From Gibbula magus (lineage: Eukaryota > Mollusca > Gastropoda > Trochida > Trochidae), in the NCBI GenBank assembly GCA_936450465.1, contig OW388291.1, positions 77,028,436 to 77,092,435 of the forward strand: a stretch of 64,000 nt of DNA, written 5' to 3'. How positions within the stretch are numbered: the stretch's first letter is position 1; the number at the start of each line of letters is the position of its first letter. Shown here piece after piece: positions 59,850 to 64,000 of this stretch. The notes under the pieces are model-generated. The model ran no database searches and was not told the origin of the DNA. It saw only the letters and a program-made list of their open reading frames with translations. A program made the position numbers and the translations under genes.

Positions 59850-60585
59850 CTAAAGAAGGCGAATAATTCTTTCCCTCCTGCACATGACTATCAAAGGAGA
59901 GCATTTCCTTTCGTTCTCCCTGGCGGAAGTTATTTGAAGGATCATGTATTCATTTAATCCAATAAAACGTTTACAGATCCAGATTACTTCACAAAATTGA
60001 CATAAGATGTTTTCAAAATAAGAAATGTAATAAAATAACCATAATATAATCGTAAACCAGAACAGAGAATGTCTTTCAAGAAAAAACTTTGAGTTTTATA
60101 ATAAGCCAGATCTTCTATTACACCACGATTTTTCTATTCATGGACGTTTGAAAGGTTCCCTTATTTAGAAGCAACATACATGTATTGGTTGGTTCCAATG
60201 GGTTGTTATCTCTTCATTGATATGATTCCTTAAAGATATGCTAACCTTAGGGGGGTAGGTTGCGCGGAAAAGATTCTGACAACAGTAAAGAATAACGATA
60301 CAAAAGTATTGGAATAAAAATCCACCCCGATATAGTAGAAAAAAACGTTTTTTTAAAATACTTCATTAACACAACCGCCAAACGTTTCGTTAGCCAATCA
60401 GCTGCTAGCAGAGCTATGACACGTTACTCAGGAGTCGTGCCCGTAACGAGTATCTGGCTTATGTTATTGTTTGCATTCTACACCCAAGCCGTCTCGTATT
60501 TTTCACTGATTGTACTTGTCAAAACGGCCCCCAAAGTGATCAAAGCTATTTAAAACAATAACAACATATTCTGTTCAGACGTTAA
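59850..60585. other. No gene recognised
   Basis: AT-rich intergenic sequence; no feature supported. Confidence 0.4.
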
Positions 60586-60589
60586 TAAC

Positions 60590-60894
60590 TTTGGTTGTTG
60601 TACACATGTGTTTAGATTGTTTAATCTCCGATTATGCAGATTTCACCCAAGCGGAAATCTACCGCCATTGTCTTTTCTGTTTAGACATCTTATAACCCGA
60701 TGGAGGGGCTTAACTATCACCCACTTTTCTTTGTGTCACTTTATTTGAGGTTACTTAAGTTTGGTTGTTGTACACATGTTTTTAGATCGTTAATCTCCGA
60801 TAATTCCTGTTGACCAAAGCGGAAATCTACCGCCATTGTCTTTTCTGTTTAGACATCTAACAAACCGAGGGAGAGGGAGGGGCCAAACTATGAT
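60590..60894. repeat. Direct repeat, about 130 bp, upstream of the P2X7-domain gene
   Basis: TTTGGTTGTTGTACACATGT, AATCTCCGAT and AGCGGAAATCTACCGCCATT then GTCTTTTCTGTTTAGACATC occur at 60590-60720 and again at 60760-60894, offset 170 bases. The second copy ends about 100 bases before the start codon, so they may be promoter repeats. Confidence 0.85.
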
Positions 60895-60911
60895 TGATCG
60901 TTGTATATGGA

Positions 60912-60920
60912 GAATATAAA
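60912..60920 (+). promoter_or_regulatory. Possible TATA box
   Basis: AATATAAAG lies 80-88 bases before the ATG at 61000. Position is compatible with a core promoter; no further evidence. Confidence 0.3.
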
Positions 60921-60999
60921 GAACCTTTACAACACTCATTTTGAAGTGTCGATTCCATATTGTAGCAGCGTGTACGTTTATCACTGAGCATTTTCAGAC

Positions 61000-61208
61000 A
61001 TGTCAGACTCAGATTCTAGCGATGAGATCTCTCTTTTGATGGACTGCCTTTCAACAAGTTCCGAATCTGGTCAATCGGATACGATAGATCCAAGCGGCTG
61101 TTCTCGGCCTTATCTATTTGAATCTGTTATGAGTGATAATGAAGACTTGTATGAAGAACCAGCGGATATACCGAATGACCGAGATCATCGCCTGACCAGC
61201 ACTAACTG
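61000..61208 (+). CDS. P2X7-type C-terminal domain protein, exon 1
   Basis: Encodes a Ser/Asp-rich N-terminus (MSDSDSSDEISLLMDCLSTS, SDNEDLYEEPADIP) and ends AACTG|GTAAGT. The overhanging TG joins the first base of exon 2 to make the Trp of the WCSCGRC motif, as in the family. Stand-alone proteins of this type have an acidic N-terminus followed by the cytoplasmic ballast domain known from the P2X7 receptor, without the channel. They are multicopy in many invertebrates and fish. Their function is not established to my knowledge; in the P2X7 receptor the domain binds zinc and guanine nucleotides. The total coding length would be 199 codons across three exons. Confidence 0.85.
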
Positions 61209-61534
61209 GTAAGTCTATTACTTTTCTATTGCATATCGTCTTCTAATGAAAAGTGAAACTACATTTCATCGCAAAATATTTTTTTTTAATTCACAAATTA
61301 ACCATACGAGGTAAAAGAACTAATGACAACTATATACGTTAAATATATGATAATGTGACAATTCCAAATTTCGCGTTTGAAATTGTATGCTAACAACTAT
61401 ACCATAATTTATCTTTACATTTCTCATTATTTAAACCGTTTAGTTAATGTAGCAACACCCAATGTTTTTCAAGAGGTTGTAAACAAATAGTTTTACTTTT
61501 GATATTTATAGTGTGTGTGTGTGTGTTGGTGCAG

Positions 61535-61765
61535 GTGTAGCTGTGGACGTTGTGTCTCCATGGACACTGTTGCTGAGTGTTGCTGCTGTCAGGAGTCAGC
61601 AGCAGTGAGGGAGAAGATAGAGGAGGGCCCAGAGAATACTATCTGCATCACCGACCACCCAGGCTTTGCAGAGGTGTGTCTCAGTGTGTATGCCTTGGAG
61701 ACAGCATACTACCACTACAGACAAGAACATGGGAGAGGAGAGGTCCAGGCAGAGGAGGTCCACAG
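61535..61765 (+). CDS. P2X7-type C-terminal domain protein, exon 2
   Basis: Follows a TG-rich tract and acceptor TTGGTGCAG. It encodes CSCGRCVSMDTVAECCCCQE, with the Cys cluster of the ballast domain, then EGPENTICITDHPGFAEVCL and VYALETAYYHYRQEHG, both diagnostic of the P2X7 C-terminus. It ends CACAG|GTACAC in phase 2, which joins exon 3 to give HRKYRYT. Confidence 0.9.
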
Positions 61766-61912
61766 GTACACATTCACATCATCCATTTCACTTGTCTTTG
61801 TTGGAAATAAGTAATAGAATACCAAATTGTTTAACTATTCAGAATCAAATGGCTTTGATGGACGGATATGAGTGACTAATTTTATAATAATATATAATAT
61901 AATTTATTGCAG

Positions 61913-62069
61913 AAAGTACAGATATACAGTATAAATCGTCAACTAGTACGCTGGTGTTGGCGGTTCCTTGGCCGCAAGGTTCGTGTACCCTGCATGTGCG
62001 GTCACCAAAATCAGAGAGAGATTTCCTTCTGAGGAGTTCGCGGGATTCAAGTATCCACAACTTGATTGA
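61913..62069 (+). pseudogene. P2X7-type C-terminal domain protein, exon 3 with two compensating frameshifts
   Basis: After acceptor TTATTGCAG the frame reads KYRYTV and hits a TAA. Shifting frame gives RQLVRWCWRFLGRKVRVP; shifting again, back to the original frame, gives CAVTKIRERFPSEEFAGFKY then PQLD and a TGA at 62067-62069. All three pieces are the expected C-terminal part of the domain in the right order. The two indels lie near 61932-61936 and 61994, and together they restore the frame. Either the gene is newly broken or the assembly has base errors here. Confidence 0.8.
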
Positions 62070-62134
62070 AAAACAACAGACAACTGGTTTGCGGACAATG
62101 ATATATTTTAATATCAATTTCATTGTATGGCCAT

Positions 62135-62140
62135 AATAAA
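62135..62140 (+). terminator. Polyadenylation signal of the P2X7-domain gene
   Basis: AATAAA 66 bases after the stop codon. Confidence 0.6.
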
Positions 62141-62149
62141 ACTTTATTT

Positions 62150-62625
62150 TTACCTTCAATATCACTGAAATAATATTTTGCAATTATACTGGAGATAAGG
62201 AAATACACCATTTTTATAGATATTTATTATGATTCCAAAGTTGCCAATAGACAACAAAAAAACTTCCCAGGCAATATATACAATTATGAGACCTTATACA
62301 TCTAGAAAAAAACTACAGTGGTAGTACAGTGGTATTATTTCATGTAGTTTACATCGACTTCATACAGCTCCTCTTTTCCATGACATGCATGTCTTAGCTT
62401 GAAATTATCATCATTAGCTATGTTTATTATAGATCTGTAAATAAATGGTATACAATTTACATATCTCTATTGTTTCAAGAGTGAATAAAACAATTTTTAA
62501 AACTGTGACAGTTTTTTCTCATAAATACTGAAGAACTAACATTTTGTGTTCATTACACAAGTAGTCAATCTTTTTGACTAATAATCTGGTAATTCTCAAA
62601 AACAACAAGCCAAGTACATTCACAC
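62150..62625. other. Convergent intergenic spacer
   Basis: About 0.5 kb of AT-rich sequence between the P2X7-domain gene and the transposase-like gene, whose 3' ends face each other. Nothing recognised. Confidence 0.5.
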
Positions 62626-62630
62626 AATGA

Positions 62631-62803
62631 CTATTTTCTGATGTTGAACCGACTGCAATATGTGTTGATGGCTTGGTCCTTATCAACCCTGGGGAAGTCG
62701 CTTGTCAGAGGGGGTGGAACAGTTCTCGCCCTTGGGGTGATCCTGTGCTGCTTGTCAGTGCGGGCTTGCTGGACAACTTGCTCCAGTAGTTTGTCTACAT
62801 AGC
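62631..62803 (-). CDS. Transposase-like family protein, last exon
   Basis: Acceptor CAG at 62806-62804. Encodes GYVDKLLEQVVQQARTD, then PRARTVPPPLTSDF and PRVDKDQAINTYCSRFNIRK, ending TAG at 62631-62633. The final DK(D/E)xAIxxYxSRF motif is the usual C-terminus of this family. Confidence 0.75.
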
Positions 62804-63131
62804 CTGAAAACAAATGGACATGCATGAATACATACGCACATCTATACAACTGCAATGCATTTAGTTAAATGGTCCAACAAAATATCAATAATTGACTTTT
62901 GAGAAAGGCAAAATTAATAATAGCAATGTGATACTAGTTGATTTATGATCTTGACTTTTCCATGGTTCTCCATTGTTGGTGTCACTGACTAGAAGTCACA
63001 TTAATTGTCCCCCCAACAAAATATATTTCCTTACACAAGAGTGTAAATGTGTGCCTTATTATGAGTATTCCATGTTATATTATGAAGTGCCATGACTTTC
63101 ATCTATATCACTTAACAAAACACTGACTTAC

Positions 63132-63280
63132 CAAAGGTCATAGCACCAGTGACTTTGTGCAGGATATGCTGGTCCTTCTTGTACTTCACGTACTTGACTT
63201 GGTACCTTGCCTGGCCGTGCTCATCAACAGCCTGGGACCGGCACCCATTCTCATTGTAGTGGAGGGCGGACAGGTAGAGT
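63132..63280 (-). CDS. Transposase-like family protein, penultimate exon
   Basis: Bounded by TTTTTTCAG|A and TTTG|GTAAGT. Encodes RLYLSALHYNENGCRSQAVD, then GQARYQVKYVKYKKDQHILH and KVTGAMTFG. The LYLxALHxNENxxRxQA signature is highly characteristic. Phases match both neighbours. Confidence 0.8.
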
Positions 63281-63477
63281 CTGAAAAAATTAAAGAAATA
63301 AAATTATAACCTCTGACAGGACCAATTTATAATAATTTACTTCCTTGAAATTTTACACCACTGAAGAAAATATCACATGAGAAATAGTATGTATTCCAGC
63401 CGCCACAGGTGGGATGATTAATGGGGGCCAAATGCTGATATATCAAACAAATGAGAAGTAATTATATCAACAGTCAC

Positions 63478-63649
63478 CTTGAAAGCATTCCCAGATAGGA
63501 AAACCCTATCATCTTAGGTGCGAAGGTGATGATGACTCTATGGAAGGTCTCAACAGACGATGTTTGGTGGTGTGGTGACAGCTTCTTCACATCACGCAGA
63601 AGACGGGCATTTTCAAGCACCAAACCAAGCTTCTCAGCTACCTTGGATC
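63478..63649 (-). CDS. Transposase-like family protein, exon with KKLSPHHQTSSVE motif
   Basis: Acceptor TTATAG|GATCC and donor TCAAG|GTGACT. Encodes GSKVAEKLGLVLENARLLRD, VKKLSPHHQTSSVETFHRVI and ITFAPKMIGFSYLGMLSR. I recall this motif series from the C-terminal part of large multicopy invertebrate and fish proteins that look like transposases; the exact superfamily I cannot name with confidence. The three exons visible give 163 residues. The N-terminal and probable catalytic part lies beyond the window at higher coordinates. The gene is convergent with the P2X7-domain gene. Confidence 0.75.
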
Positions 63650-63659
63650 CTATAAAACA

Positions 63660-64000
63660 ACATGACATATTTAGACGGTTTCACTAAAGTTATTTTGGTG
63701 AATTCTAAGTGACATAATTTGTCTATTAGAAGGAAACCGATTGTTAGGTATTAATTTATTTCACATACTCAGATTCTTTTAGTTTATTATTCATTTCATT
63801 AGTTCAGGCAGAGTAAGTGAGTAATTTGAATCACATACAAATGTTTTAAATGGTTTTATTTAATCAACGATCACTCATGAAAAGTGTATCTAACAGAAAA
63901 ACCAATTCAAATTTGAATTTGAACATATATAGTATTTTGGATTGTATTGACGTCCATAAACAAATTCATTTCCTGCAAGGGCAGAAATGATATGTCTTCA
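63660..64000. other. Intron of the transposase-like gene
   Basis: AT-rich sequence upstream (minus-strand sense) of the last recognised acceptor; no further exon is recognised before the window ends. Confidence 0.5.

Overview
This window is animal nuclear DNA, AT-rich and dominated by repeats. Three gene models have introns with GT-AG (once GC-AG) borders and AATAAA signals. There are two kinds of long non-LTR retrotransposon plus a third, decayed one, tRNA-derived SINEs, many short inverted-repeat DNA transposons and long CT/GA microsatellites. The protein families (P2X7-type C-terminal domain protein, L1/Tx1-type LINE, a multicopy YVRWGPVY / HAFTGCDSTS protein family) fit a marine invertebrate. 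I favour a lophotrochozoan such as a mollusc, but the sequence alone does not fix the species.

Layout. 1-5.1 kb: a frameshifted N-terminal half of a multicopy zinc-finger protein family on the minus strand (3.05-1.80 kb) and a SINE near 3.9 kb. 5.1-8 kb: hairpin MITEs around a 44-bp minisatellite. 8-17.2 kb: mostly unannotatable, with a (GA)n tract, a (CT)n tract and two small repeat arrays. 17.5-22.5 kb: a SINE, a 5'-truncated LINE, a decayed CR1-like LINE, and a second inverted copy of the same SINE. 22.9-30.2 kb: the best host-like gene, a minus-strand four-exon RING-finger protein with a 36-base micro-exon and two CRE palindromes just upstream of its ATG. 31.9-33.1 kb: a TIR element carrying about ten copies of a TTTGGTTGCAG motif. 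33.4-37.9 kb: tandem repeats and palindromes. 37.96-42.14 kb: a foldback element whose arms hold 180-bp subterminal repeats and inverted copies of the C-terminal part of the YVRWGPVY/HAFTGCDSTS family. 42.2-49.8 kb: a dense series of non-autonomous DNA transposons (Mutator-like, PIF/Harbinger-like, Tc1/mariner-like, and two copies of a 0.5-kb TIR family) and a hammerhead-ribozyme-like motif of the Penelope type. 51.5-58.7 kb: a nearly intact L1/Tx1-type LINE inserted into a 19-bp minisatellite, with a clear target-site duplication. 60.6-64 kb: a P2X7-ballast-domain gene facing, tail to tail, a gene whose exons resemble the C-terminus of a multicopy transposase-like family. It runs off the window.

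Little here works as a pathway. The RING gene is the only model that looks like an ordinary cellular gene. The P2X7-domain and transposase-like pair could be two genes of one mobile element; that is inference. Everything else is selfish DNA in various states of decay, and several elements can be delimited to the base by their terminal repeats and target duplications.
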